From Leptobrachium leishanense (lineage: Eukaryota > Chordata > Amphibia > Anura > Megophryidae): DNA of 64,000 nt. Under the pieces are notes generated by a model that was not told the DNA's origin, ran no database searches, and saw only the letters and a list, made by a program, of their open reading frames with translations. Positions within the stretch are counted from its first letter, which is position 1. Each line of letters begins with the position of its first letter. This document shows positions 33,048-44,100 of this stretch, in pieces. The stretch covers positions 53,200,422 to 53,264,421 of the forward strand of contig CM019069.1 in NCBI GenBank assembly GCA_009667805.1, in the 5' to 3' direction. A program made the position numbers and the translations under genes.

Positions 33048-34925
33048 TCAGTGCGAAACCTGGGCCTGTTTGGCTGAACACAAAGCTGATATTCTGGTAG
33101 GAATCGAAGAAAGACACACACGTAGCTCTTCGTCAACAGCTCTCAGTCTCTCTCTGTCTTTAGTTTTTATAGCAATCAGGCTTGAAAAGCTCATCTCACA
33201 CAGATATGTAGTGGAAAATGGGAGCAATGTCAAAATAGCTTTGTTTGCCAGAACGGGAAACTCCTTGGCAGTATCCAACCAAAAACTGTCCAAAGGTAGA
33301 TCAGCAAATCTTAGCTTGAAATCACGATTTTGTCTCAGTTCAGTTAGTTCCTCCTGCTCCTGTAAAGTCATGTCCTTTCCACCAACTGATGCTGAGCTAT
33401 AAGGGTCCCTAACCCAGTCAAGGCATTCAGTGGAGACTGAAGAGAAATAAAATGACAACTTCTCCTCGAGAGTTTTTAAATGTTTAACTATTATCTCACC
33501 CAGTGCAGCAGTGTGAACACCTTGCCATTGCTTGGTGAGTGTGAACATTTCAAGATTGCCACTTTCCACGTGTTGATGCCAGAGTTGCACCTTTGAACGG
33601 AATCCATTTATTTTATCTGTACTTGTAAGCAGGTTTTCATTTCGGCCTTGCATTCGTGTGTTCAGCTCATTCAGATGATGAAAAATATCTGCCAGGTATG
33701 CCAGCCTTGCACACCACTCATCACTTGCAAGCAGCTTTGCGTAATCTGACCTCTCATTTGTCAGAAACACTTTAAATTCCTCCCGCAGCTCATACACACG
33801 AACCAAGACCTTGCCACGCGACAACCATCGGACCTCCGTATGAAACAGCAAGGTTTTATGCTTCGCTCCCATCTCCTCACACAAAGCTGCAAACATGCGA
33901 CTTTTCACGGGTCGTGACTTTACAAAGTTTACCATGCGCACAACATCATCCAACACAGGAACTAGGTCTGCTGGTAAAGTCTTGGCTACGAGGGCCTCAC
34001 GGTGTAAAAAACAATGCGTAACAATCACATCTGGATTTCTTTCCTTCACTCTGCTTACAAAGCCTTTGGTGCGCCCGGCAATGGCTGCAGCTCCATCGGT
34101 GCAGACACTTGTGCAGTTTTCCCACTTAAGTCCTCCTTGTTCAAGGTATTCTGATGTGACCCGAAAAATTTCTTCTCCTGTTGTGTTTTTCTGGCAATGC
34201 CTTGCAAAAAAAGAAGTTTTTCTCTAATTGCATCACCATCCACAAAACGCACATTGGCCAAGAGTTGAGCATGTCCACTGATATCAGTAGACTCGTCAAG
34301 TTGCAATGCAAATTTCTCACTGATACGGATCTTTTCCAAAACCACACTTTCTATGTCTGCAGACATGTCATTAATACGTCTGGAAATTGTGTTGTCTGAG
34401 AGAGGGACTTTGTCTATTTCCTTAGCTGCTTCAGGTCTGAGCATCTCCTCTAGAATAGCTTTGCAGGCGGAAAGTATTAATGTCTCTGCCACAGTGTGTG
34501 ACATTTTTGACTTGGCTATAAGTTCAGCAACTTGATAGCTAGCTTTAAGAGCTCTTTCATTTACCTTTGTGGTTTTTCTCATGAAAGTTGCCTGTTTCTC
34601 CGTGTTTTCACGCAGGCGAACAAAAAAGTCTGCATTCTTGTTTTGAAGTGAAGGGTGTTTCGAGATGGCGTTTAAGTTTACTTGGGATCATAGCACTGTT
34701 AGATAGCTTTTCACCACACACCACACACAGTGGAGTTGGTTTATTTGCATCTCCGGTGAAAGTAAATCCAAATGAAATATAGCTTTCGCTATATTGCCTT
34801 GTGCCAGAGAATTTCCTTGAGCTAACCATCTTTGCTTTCTTTTGATCCCCACTCATACTTGGGCTCTTATCTGGCTCCGAATTTTGTTCAGAGTCCAGTT
34901 CTTTCCTTTTCAAAAATGTGTCCAT
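33048..34925 (-). pseudogene. BED-finger hAT transposase, broken
   Basis: Minus strand. The first piece (34608-34925) has a BED zinc finger: CVVCGEKL with HLET beyond it. The second (34055-34582) holds ESTDIS with an early catalytic Asp in LDESTDIS. The third (33048-34049) has [23 protein letters not shown] and the C-terminal dimerisation region [17 protein letters not shown]. These phrases are typical of the ZBED5/FAM200-like hAT group. Frames change at about 34600, within about 34150-34250, and near 34050, so no full transposase can be made. It would otherwise bind the terminal repeats and cut and paste the element. Confidence 0.88.
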
Positions 34926-35010
34926 CGCTGCAGTATCTGTTCCTGTCTCACTGTCATTCAGTACTTACTGCACTTGTCTCCTCCAGATAGCCGCTGTCCG
35001 TCACACTCAT

Positions 35011-35127
35011 CCAGATCCATCAGTCAGCGCTCTTCTGGTCCTGTCTCCTCCAGATCCATCACTCAGCGCTCTTCTGCTCCTGTCTCCTCCAGATCCATCA
35101 CTCAGCGCTCTTCTGTGCTGCGTCCGC
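35011..35127. repeat. 39-bp tandem repeat, three units
   Basis: CCAGATCCATCA with CAGCGCTCTTCTG recurs at 35011, 35050 and 35089. It lies inside the hAT element upstream of the transposase start. Confidence 0.85.
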
Positions 35128-35540
35128 GATAATCCTCCAGACTCCAGAGTCCAGATCCTTCGGTGCTCTTCTGCGCATCGGCGATCTACTGCGATGTCTT
35201 CTCCCGTCAGTGTAACATCTAATGATTGGTCTATTTGTGAGCCGAAGCACATGTTACGGATGAAATTGGAATTTTTCCCACGGCACACCAGACAATATCT
35301 CACGGCACACTAGTGTGCCGCGGCACAGTGGTTGAAAAACGCTGCTCTAGGCAACATGACCACCTAAGCTTTTATAGATGGTCATGATGCCCTGAGTATG
35401 CCCTTGTCTTTCCCCCCTCCCTCCGCTCAGCCGATCGGCTAAAACAGCTGAGAGACGCGGAGGACTTTACTCCGCCCTCCCAGCTGTCAGTCAGCAGAGC
35501 GGGAATCATATTTCACGCTTCTGCCGACTATTGCCGAGTA

Positions 35541-35577
35541 GGAGACGTCATCGCGCTTTCAGCGCGATGACGTCTCC
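35541..35577. repeat. Hairpin with CRE-like words
   Basis: Identical to the hairpin at 27708-27744, in the second copy of the T2-like MITE. Confidence 0.85.
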
Positions 35578-36103
35578 AACTCGCCGCAGTAGCTGGTGCC
35601 AGTGGCTGATTAGTGTTGCGCGCATCCTCTTGCGCGTAACACTAATCAAAGAACAAGAGGAAGCCTGCTGATTGGCTGGCTTCCGTGAGAGGCGCGCATG
35701 CGCGCTTCTCACATAAACCATTAGCTAAGTTCAAGCTCTAACAGGACGGGAGCGGAAGAGAAGGGAGGTGAGTATAAAAAAAAAAAAAAGCATTTGGAAA
35801 CAAGTGGTTTTTAGGGTAAGTATTACAGTTAAAAAAAAATATATACTGAATAACTAGGTAGGGAATATGTATATTTTAATGTAAAAAAAGGGGGTGATTT
35901 TTAGCCTTGAGTGTTCAAGACACTTGATTCTTCCATAAGGAATTAAAGACGCTAAAATAAGAGATTAACTCGGCTATTTTGACATAGAATTTTCAGTTCT
36001 CCAGTCATTCTCTTGGTTTTCACCACTCTCTGAATAACCCTGATAGACTCATTCAGAGTTGAAATGTGTACTGGTCGACTTGGGTGGAATAAAGCTCTCT
36101 TAA

Positions 36104-37307
36104 CCCCTTCACTGCTGAGGACGTGTGGGACACGTCCTCATTGACGCACGTTACATGCTGAGGATGTGCCCCACACGTCATCAGCTGTGCGGGACCCCCG
36201 GCGAAGGATACTTACCTCTCTGTCCAGGGTCCCGTGGCGTTCTGACTCCAGCGTCCTCGGACGCTGAAGTCAAGCTCCTCCCGATGTAAATGACGTCATC
36301 GCGCCATGCACGATGACGTCATTTCCAGGCGACCCCCCGGCAATGCCGGGAGATCGCCTGGAAGGGAGGGGGGCATCCGTTCGGATCCCTCTCCCTCCCG
36401 ATCGGGAAGGAGCAGCGCCAAAAGCCAGGCACCACTTAAAAGGGGAGAGTCTCCCCTTTTAAGCAATGCCTGACTTTAACCCCTCAAGCGCCGGGTCGCA
36501 CTTCAGCGCCTTGCGGCGCCAAAGTGCGGCCTAGCTCCGGTGGGGGCTGCCATCTTAGATGGCGGCTCCACCCCCGGGTCCCCCCTCGCTGCCCGACGTC
36601 ATCACGCATAGCGTGATGACATCAGATAGCCAGGGAACCCCTAGCTGCCCATGGATTTCCCAAGGAAATCCCCTGGTGGAGATAGGGGGTTCCTTTGAAC
36701 CCCGTTATCTCCAGAACTGTAGGGGGTCATGGAGGGTGTCATTGGAAAGGCCCGAGCATGGCCAGGTACAAAGTAAAAAATATATATATAAAAAAAAAAA
36801 TAATTAATAAATAAATTTAAAAAAAAAAACATGTTTTTTTGTGTGTTGTTTTTATTAATGCAGCATATTGTTCACATTTCAATTATAATGTGAACAATGA
36901 TGCTGCACTAATGATTTTTTCTATGGGGTGCGTTTGCTAAAAATCACGTAATTCTCCCCAAAAAATTTAACAAGTCCCCATTTCTAATTTTTGTACAAGC
37001 GCACCCCATAAAAAATATAACCGCAAACGCTCATGTGATAAAATGTAAGAAAAAAACACTTTACACGCTGCAGATGATTAAAAATTCAATTTTTATTGCA
37101 TTTTTTCTCATAATATACAGGCAGGACATGACGTATACATATAATAATGATATATTATGAATCTGCCGAGTCTCCCGGAAAGAATGATTTATAATATGTC
37201 TGGGCCATATAATAAAATGTGGCTTCAAATCGCGTTTAAACATAATGAGCGAAAACGGTAAAAATGAGCTCAGCACACAGCGGTGAAATGCCTCAGCAGT
37301 GAAAGGG
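36104..37307. mobile_element. Long piggyBac-like non-autonomous element
   Basis: TTAA flanks at 36100-36103 and 37308-37311. Ends CCCCTTCACTGCTGAGG and CCTCAGCAGTGAAAGGG. Homologous to 61676-63255 in inverse orientation. Contains hairpins at 36288-36324 and 36595-36623. No transposase is visible. Confidence 0.8.
36288..36324. repeat. Hairpin with full CRE palindromes
   Basis: Arms AAATGACGTCATCG and CGATGACGTCATTT, each containing TGACGTCA. Confidence 0.85.
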
Positions 37308-37384
37308 TTAATCCTGGAGTTGAGGGGATCACCACTTGCTCGTGCATTCTTCAGGGACCCTGGACCCAAATACTGCAAATGTGC

Positions 37385-37590
37385 TGTAACATTTCAGTGC
37401 TCTCTGAATAACGACTTAAAGATGAAACTCATGAGAATTTGCAGAAGTGAAAATTCTAGGTCAAAATAGCCAAACCACAAAAATTCTCCCTTTCATCTCA
37501 CTTTCCAAATCAGCTATTTTGACCTGGAATATTCCATTCTCCAGTCATTCTCCTGCTTTTCACCGCTCTCTGAATAAACCTGCAAGTCAC
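37385..37590. repeat. Palindromic short MITE
   Basis: Inverted outer words GTGCTCTCTGAATAA and CCGCTCTCTGAATAA, with AAAATTCTAGGTCAAAATAG answered by CTATTTTGACCTGGAAT. Confidence 0.6.
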
Positions 37591-37756
37591 CCCTGAAAAT
37601 TAACACAATTTCGGTGCTTTTGTGATTGTGAATCTGCCTGGCAGGAAGGACATTTCCCCAATGTATTGTCTCCATGTACGGTCTCTCTGCAGAGGAGCTC
37701 TCCCGCCTGCAGGTGGCGCAGTCCTGCAGCGATTTCGATTAGACTTTCAGTGGGTG

Positions 37757-37771
37757 TGACGTCACCGGAAG
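37757..37771 (+). promoter_or_regulatory. CRE and ETS sites in the RBM45 promoter
   Basis: TGACGTCA is immediately followed by CCGGAAG, about 100 bases before the RBM45 start codon, in a CpG-rich block (about 37690-38160). CREB/ATF and ETS/GABP sites are common in TATA-less housekeeping promoters. Function here is inferred. Confidence 0.65.
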
Positions 37772-37864
37772 AGGCGTGGCGTGGAGGCGGATGTCCTAGA
37801 CGTTGTCTCCCCGCTGCCGTTTGTCGTGCTTCCTTTGTGCGTGGTTTCTGTCCGCTCTGTTTTC

Positions 37865-38143
37865 ATGGAGGACAGCAGTGGCTTCCGCCCGTCAGGGGGC
37901 AATCTGGACGACCCTCCCAACAGCCGCGTGTTCCTGGTGGTCAGCAAGTCCGTCACGGAGGACGTGATCCGGGACCGCTTCAGTGATTTCGGCGACATCC
38001 AGGACATCTGGGTGGTGAAAGACAAACACACCCGGGAGTCCAAGGGGATCGCCTTCGTCAAGTACAACAAGTCGTCCCAGGCCTGCAGGGCCATGGAGGA
38101 GATGCACGGGCGGTGTCTGAGTGAGAGCACGAAGCCCATCAAG
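37865..38143 (+). CDS. RBM45: RBM45 exon 1 (coding part)
   Basis: Encodes residues 1-93 and most of RRM1. The donor is AAG then GTAAGC. CpG-rich, as is usual at a 5' end. Confidence 0.93.
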
Positions 38144-41100
38144 GTAAGCAGGGGGCGCCCCCTAGACACTCATCCGGGCAGACACACGAGCACCCCATCA
38201 ACCTGCTGCAGGACGGTGCATGAAGGGTGCTACCCTGCGATATGCATAGAGCAGCATGTTTTATACATGTCACAGGGCAAAACCTTCCCATGAATAATTA
38301 ATATGCTGCCGTTGAGACATTCTTTACCTGGTGAAGGCAGGACACTATGGAGATCCGATTCCTTCCTGAATATTCATAACTCTTTTTCATGAATGAAACA
38401 GACTCTGGATAAGTTCTTTTGTGTTTTTATTAAGTGTTATTACCTCTCTTTTAGGTGTTTATCGCTCAGTCTCGCGGCTCGTCAAATCATCGGGACGTTG
38501 AAGATGAGGAACTGACAAGGATCTTTGTGATGATCCCTAAATCCTACACCGAAGATGACATTAAAGATAAATTCAAGGTACGGGCCTGAATAAAACAAAA
38601 GCTAAAATGCTGTGTGTGTGTTTTTGAAATGTTCTTGCAGATCCACGCACACACCCCCCCCCCTTCCCTCCCAAAGTTGCACTACCAAGAATAATCTATG
38701 TATTAAAACAAATTTGTGCATTTCGTTTTAGCCTTACGGACAGATCGAATATTGCTCAATTATTAAGAATAAATCTACCGGCGAAAGCAAAGGTTTGGGC
38801 TACGTGCGTTTTCTCAAGCCCTCGCAAGCTGCCGTGGCAATAGAAAACTGCGACAGAAGTAAGTAGTCAAATAGAAGTCAGTGTGTATATTTAGTTTGTA
38901 TTCTCACTGCCTATATGAACCATGGAGTACACGTGTACGTTTCAGAACCACATCCTTCATGCCATACGTGGCCTTGCGCAGAAATATGACCGGGGAGGTC
39001 TGTCTTTGGTTATTGAACTAGCACTTACGCTCAGGTGTGAACCCAGCCTATCTCATATGCGCGTTTTACGGGTGTTTTTTGTCTGTCGTACGTACGTTTT
39101 TTGAGGTCTATTGCTGTATTACGCCTCAAAGAAGCTCCTGTACTTCTTTGGGCGTAGGGCGTTTTACAGCGCGTTCTTACGTGCTGTAAAACGCCCAGGT
39201 GTGAACCATACCCATAGGAAATAATGGGGTTTCAGTGTTTGAGCTTTTTACAGCACGTAGGAACACGCTGTAAAACGCCCAGGTGTGAACCAGGCCTTAT
39301 GCTTGCAGTTTGCCAGGAAAGAGTTAATCAGCGGGCAAGCAAAGGTGCTTATATTTATAAAACCGTGGATGCTGCTTAACCCCTTCACACCCAAAATCAA
39401 GTTCTCGATTTTTGTATCGCATTGAAAAGCACTCGTTAACCTATCAAAAGACCATTTTCACACCTTTTTTGAAGGAAAATTACTGTCTCCCTTGTGGAGA
39501 AACCTAATCCTTTTTGTTTTAGTCTCTCCAAGCACCCCTGGTGAGACCTACAACCAGCTGCAAGTGGCAGCCCCAATCCTCACTGTAACAAAAAGTACAA
39601 ATAGATTACAGCTGCATTATCAGTGAGAGGGAAGAATACATGGAGAGCTCTGGAGTCACTTGCTGCTGTACAGGGCTAAAATTCAGGGATTATATTGACT
39701 GAAATCCCCTGTACGGTAGAGATAGGTGTTACCATAATTTCCATAGACAGGCATTATGACACAGATATTCTATTGGTGTTTATTGGAAGCTGCATTGCTA
39801 ATAATATTGTGATCACTACAATCCCCCATAAATAGGAGATTTGAAAGTTTTTATCACAGTTACTGTAACTAGCACAAAGGTCTTTTCTGCCTGTATGAAG
39901 ATAACACAGACCCCTTTTGAAATTGTGTAAGATAAGGGACATCTAGAGCTCAGAATTTGTTACCTTAACATTCCATGTCTCAAATAACTTATATTTTTTT
40001 AATCTCTTGGTATTGAAGGGGTTAAAGGAAAGGGCTAGCTGTACTGGAGCGATCTGCTGCTGAATGGTTTTCTGAGGGCCTACCTGAGCAGCAGCAGCCA
40101 AACGGCTACTTAATAATTACAGAGTTAGAGTGCTGCAGGAAGCATGCAGAGGTACACAAGATTCTTTTTTTCGTTCTAGCTTGCCCAGCACATGTAACTC
40201 TCCTTCTCACTTTGAGGTGACACCAACCCCGGTTATTCAGTAACTCTTGATAAACTGTCACACAGCCTTGGAATATGCACCTTTTATCGATGGTTGGCCT
40301 CGCTAGCTCCATGGGATCACTTTGTTGGAGATGCTGATTTTGCTTTTATTCCCACTCGCCGCGGTACTCTTATGTCTGCACTAACAGAATCCACTGATTG
40401 TCTTTTTGGAAAGGGATTGATTATTTCACATGGTATGAAAATAAAGTTTAGGAACCATGATATACTTTTTTCTTTGAGAAATAGGAAACCGGTGGACTGA
40501 TATTGCATTATAATGTTAATTTGCAATTCTTTATTAATAGGTTATAAAGCAATCCTGGCTGAGCCTAAAAATAAAGGAGCCAATGCTGAACCCGACTACC
40601 ACGTCACGCCACGGCAGCCAGAACCACTGATTCATGACCACTCCTCTGCTGTGTATTATGGTGGTTAGTGCTTTCATTTACCTTTTTTTCCTTTCATAGA
40701 TTTCTGTATGTGGGTATATACAATGCACGCACACACATGTATATTTCATAACTGTGCATCTTAGATTGACAAATACAACTGTAAAACATTAATGGCATTC
40801 CACCGAAACAAGCATACATCTCATCCAGGGTACATTGTTGTTGTGGCAGGCTTATACAGGATCCGATAATGTTTTTTAACTAAACCCTCGCAGATTTTAA
40901 AACCCAAATCGGGTGTTTCTGGTTTCATGTTTGGGTAGAGTGCTCTGAAGTTTAAGATATTTATACACACTTCCTCACCTCAAAGTGATACTTTTAACAC
41001 TGCCAGCTTGCAACCCACTTGCCCACTGATTGTCTTGCTAAACGGGACAAGCCTTTAAATGTTTTAACAGTTTGCAGGAGTTACACTATACAGTTTAACC

Positions 41101-44100
41101 CCTTGCCGACACCGGACGTGTTATGCCGTCCTGCAGCAAGTGGGCTTTTCTGCCGCGTGGCGGCATAGCACGTCCCGCAGCATTTGATCTGCCTGCAAAC
41201 AGCCCGCCTCCCTTCCCAGCGTACAGCTCGCCAGGTGCGGTGTCGCCTGGCAATGCAGGCAGTCCCCTGTCAGTCAATAGCTGTGATCTGTGTGACCGCT
41301 GTCACCATGTGTCCGCCAATGCTTGTAACGTTGGTTGAGACATGGTCTCTGCCTCTCTCTTCTCCTCACTTCGATCTGAGGCGAGGGAGGCAGAGAATCA
41401 TTGTAGTTCAAAAAGTTACTGGAAAAAAATGTGTTTTTTTTTAAAACCCTTAGGAAATTTTGCTATTTTCTCATAGTCTTTTTAGTTTTATATAATAAGT
41501 GTGGGTGCACTTAATATGAAAGGGGTAAATTATGGTTGAACACTCAAGGAAGAAACAGTGAAGCGCCTTCAGAAAAAGTGATTAAACGTACACGCTACAC
41601 ATTGAATATGGGGGTTCTCCTGAAAACCGAAAAACATGTATTGTAAATAGTCAACAGAGCGCCAGCGAACTGGATGTACGGTTAGTCACTAAACATGTCC
41701 AATAAACTGGTTCTCTTGGGATGGTCTAGAAGACATTCTTCCAAATAAAGAAGTTTCTGCAGAAGAAAAGGAATATAATAGTGCAATATGTCGGTCCACC
41801 ATATGGAGAAAGTAAGTCGGTCGTGGTCTTACTCACATGTTGTTGAGCCTAACCTCTGCTCTAGGGTGGTTATGGGTCTTCAACAGATGTTCAGGTGCCC
41901 ATATACCTGCAATGGAGTTCTTCAAACACTTTCCCCTGTAGCGGGTCAGAAAAATACCAACGCACTTTCTGGTGCAATACCGTTTTAAAAGATAATAAAA
42001 TGGGTGTTCGTAAATGGTTACACTCACATATTAGTGAGCCGCATTGGCTCCAAGACGTCACATAGGAATATTGAGGTAATTCCAAAACCACCTTTAAAAT
42101 CACGTTCCAGGAAGCAGCAGAAATTTTAAAATTTATTAAATACATAAATTAGATTTACCAGTATGCGTTTCGCTCCTTAGAGCTTCTTCAGCTGGTATCG
42201 ATACCAGCTGAAGAAGCTCTAAGGAGCGAAACGCATACTGGTAAATCTAATTTATGTATTTAATAAATTTTAAAATTTCTGCTGCTTCCTGGAACGTGAT
42301 TTTTAAAGGTGGTTTTGGAATTACCTCAATATTCCTATGTGACGTCTTGGAGCCAATGCGGCTCACTAATATGTGAGTGTAACCATTTACGAACACCCAT
42401 TTTATTATCTTTTAAAACGGTATTGCACCAGAAAGTGCGTTGGTATTTTTCTGACCCGCTACAGGGGAAAGTGTTTGAAGAACTCCATTGCAGGTATATG
42501 GGCACCTGAACATCTGTTGAAGACCCATAACCACCCTAGAGCAGAGGTTAGGCTCAACAACATGTGAGTAAGACCACGACCGACTTACTTTCTCCATATG
42601 GTGGACCGACATATTGCACTATTATATTCCTTTTCTTCTGCAGAAACTTCTTTATTTGGAAGAATGTCTTCTAGACCATCCCAAGAGAACCAGTTTATTG
42701 GACATGTTTAGTGACTAAACGTACATCCAGTTCGCTGGCGCTCCGTTGACTATTTACAATATGGTTGAACACTCGACTAGCTGAAATTCTACTTTTAGAA
42801 GTGTTCCGAACTTGTAAAATTGCCTCTGTCCTTAAGGGGTTAACCTAAACATGTTTTTGAAAATTGCCCTATAACGACACTACCATAGAACTGAGAGTTT
42901 CTGCACAATCTGCAATCATGGAGCACTAAAGAGTTAAAGAAATATTGTCAATAGATAAAGAGGGCGTTTTTTTCCAACTGCAGTTTTTAAAAAGCATTAA
43001 AATACAGCATCTCTCGTCAATTCTTCCCAGTTCCAGGTAGATACTAAAGCATATCATTTGTTGCATTTACCCTCCTTATTTAAACCTAGGAGATATTACT
43101 CCTCTCTCCCTGTATTGATTGCGTGTGCTACTCGATAACCTGTTGAACAGATATGATTATAATACTTCTATGATGATATGTCTTTTTTTCTGTTAACCAT
43201 AAATTGATAGCAAAGAAATGATTGTGACAGTGCCGTACCAAAGGCTGAAATGTTTTCTCTTCTGCCTTTGCATCTCATTGAGGCCTTCTCCACCTTACCT
43301 GATTGTTTTGTTAAGATAATGTTCTTGTTGACTCGTAATATTTTTTTCTTCTTTTTTTTTTTTCCACCTCCTATCTGCAAAAGAACAATACGATTTTTCA
43401 TCCTATGACAAGATTTCAGATCCCAGGACACCACCAGAAGTGGTGTCCAAGCGCTTGACTGTCATCTCCAGAGTTCCTCTGGTCCAGGAACAGGTCTACA
43501 ATTTATTTGATCTCATTCCAGGACTCGAGTATTGTGAGGTTCAGCGAGACTTGTACAGTAGCTATGGTAAGATGTTGATTAAACACTAGGGCTATAATTT
43601 ATCCGTTAATAAACCTGTTGTGTATTAGTTTTTTTCTACTTGCGTCTCAAAAGGCAAGGAATATAACAAAACTCTTATTTTTTTTTTTTTTTGTGTTCAC
43701 CTTTGGATCACAGGGGTATCCACTATGCTGTCTTGACGAGGCCTAACATAAATGTGCAAATTTAAGGATTTTTAAAGGGATACTTTATTAAATAATGGAG
43801 TGCTCTCTTTTTTTTCCTCCCTTAACCTCCCTAATTTTTTTCAAAATTTCGTGTCTAAAAGCGTCTCAATATTATTATTATTATTATAATAATAATATAT
43901 ATATATTTTTTTTTTAAGGAAACGTGTTTTTGTACATAGTTAGCCTGTAATAATTAGGAATCATGCACTGAAATCCGTGCAATCGAGTCCATACTGGTAA
44001 AATCCTTTTATAAATAAATAGTAAATACACTGAGTCGATAAAGTTTGAAACACGACATAATAATTTATTATCCCAAAAATAATTATCCAAAATAATGCAA

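Larger units (their letters stand above)
32818..35344 (-). mobile_element. hAT transposon, autonomous type, decayed
   Basis: An 8-bp duplication CTCTAGGC flanks it exactly (32810-32817 and 35345-35352). Terminal repeats are CAGTGTTTTTCAACC at 32822 and, inverted, CAGCGTTTTTCAACC at the right; four extra bases CATG precede the left repeat. It encodes a BED-finger hAT transposase on the minus strand in several broken frames. The host T2-like copy shows what the site was before insertion. Confidence 0.9.
32801..35925. mobile_element. T2-like MITE split by a hAT element
   Basis: The left end AGGGATACTCT follows TTAA at 32797. After the hAT insertion (32818-35344), the copy resumes at 35345 with CTCTAGGCAACATGACCACC and matches 27497-28087, hairpin included. 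Its right end is worn near 35921. Confidence 0.82.
41546..42759 (-). mobile_element. Foldback retroelement with twin hammerhead ribozymes
   Basis: A 15-bp duplication TATGGTTGAACACTC flanks it (41531-41545, 42760-42774). The arms 41640-42199 and 42200-42759 are near-perfect inverted copies with no spacer; the centre is the palindrome GGTATCGATACC. A unique tail, 41546-41639, lies beyond the left arm only, so the element reads on the minus strand. This is the same plan as 14831-16177 in mirror image: inverted tail-less arm, full arm, tail. The words TAATAGTGCAATA also occur in the element near 57575. It lies in RBM45 intron 4 inside a piggyBac-like MITE. No coding capacity. Confidence 0.8.
41099..42839. 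mobile_element. piggyBac-like MITE in RBM45 intron 4, with a nested hammerhead element
   Basis: TTAA flanks (41095-41098, 42840-42843). Ends CCCCTTGCCGACA and TGTCCTTAAGGGG. It holds the foldback insertion 41546-42759. Confidence 0.7.

Noticed and set aside
32818..35344. A domesticated ZBED-type host gene
   Set aside because: The terminal repeats and 8-bp duplication are present and the frames are broken, so this is a decayed transposon and not a host gene.
37781..37864. Upstream extension of RBM45 exon 1
   Set aside because: The extension would start with GTG, not ATG, and is not found in the family as I know it. ATG at 37865 matches the usual start.
41788..42612. Mirror-image open frames on opposite strands
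   Set aside because: They are the two arms of the palindromic element read in both directions; there is no protein similarity.
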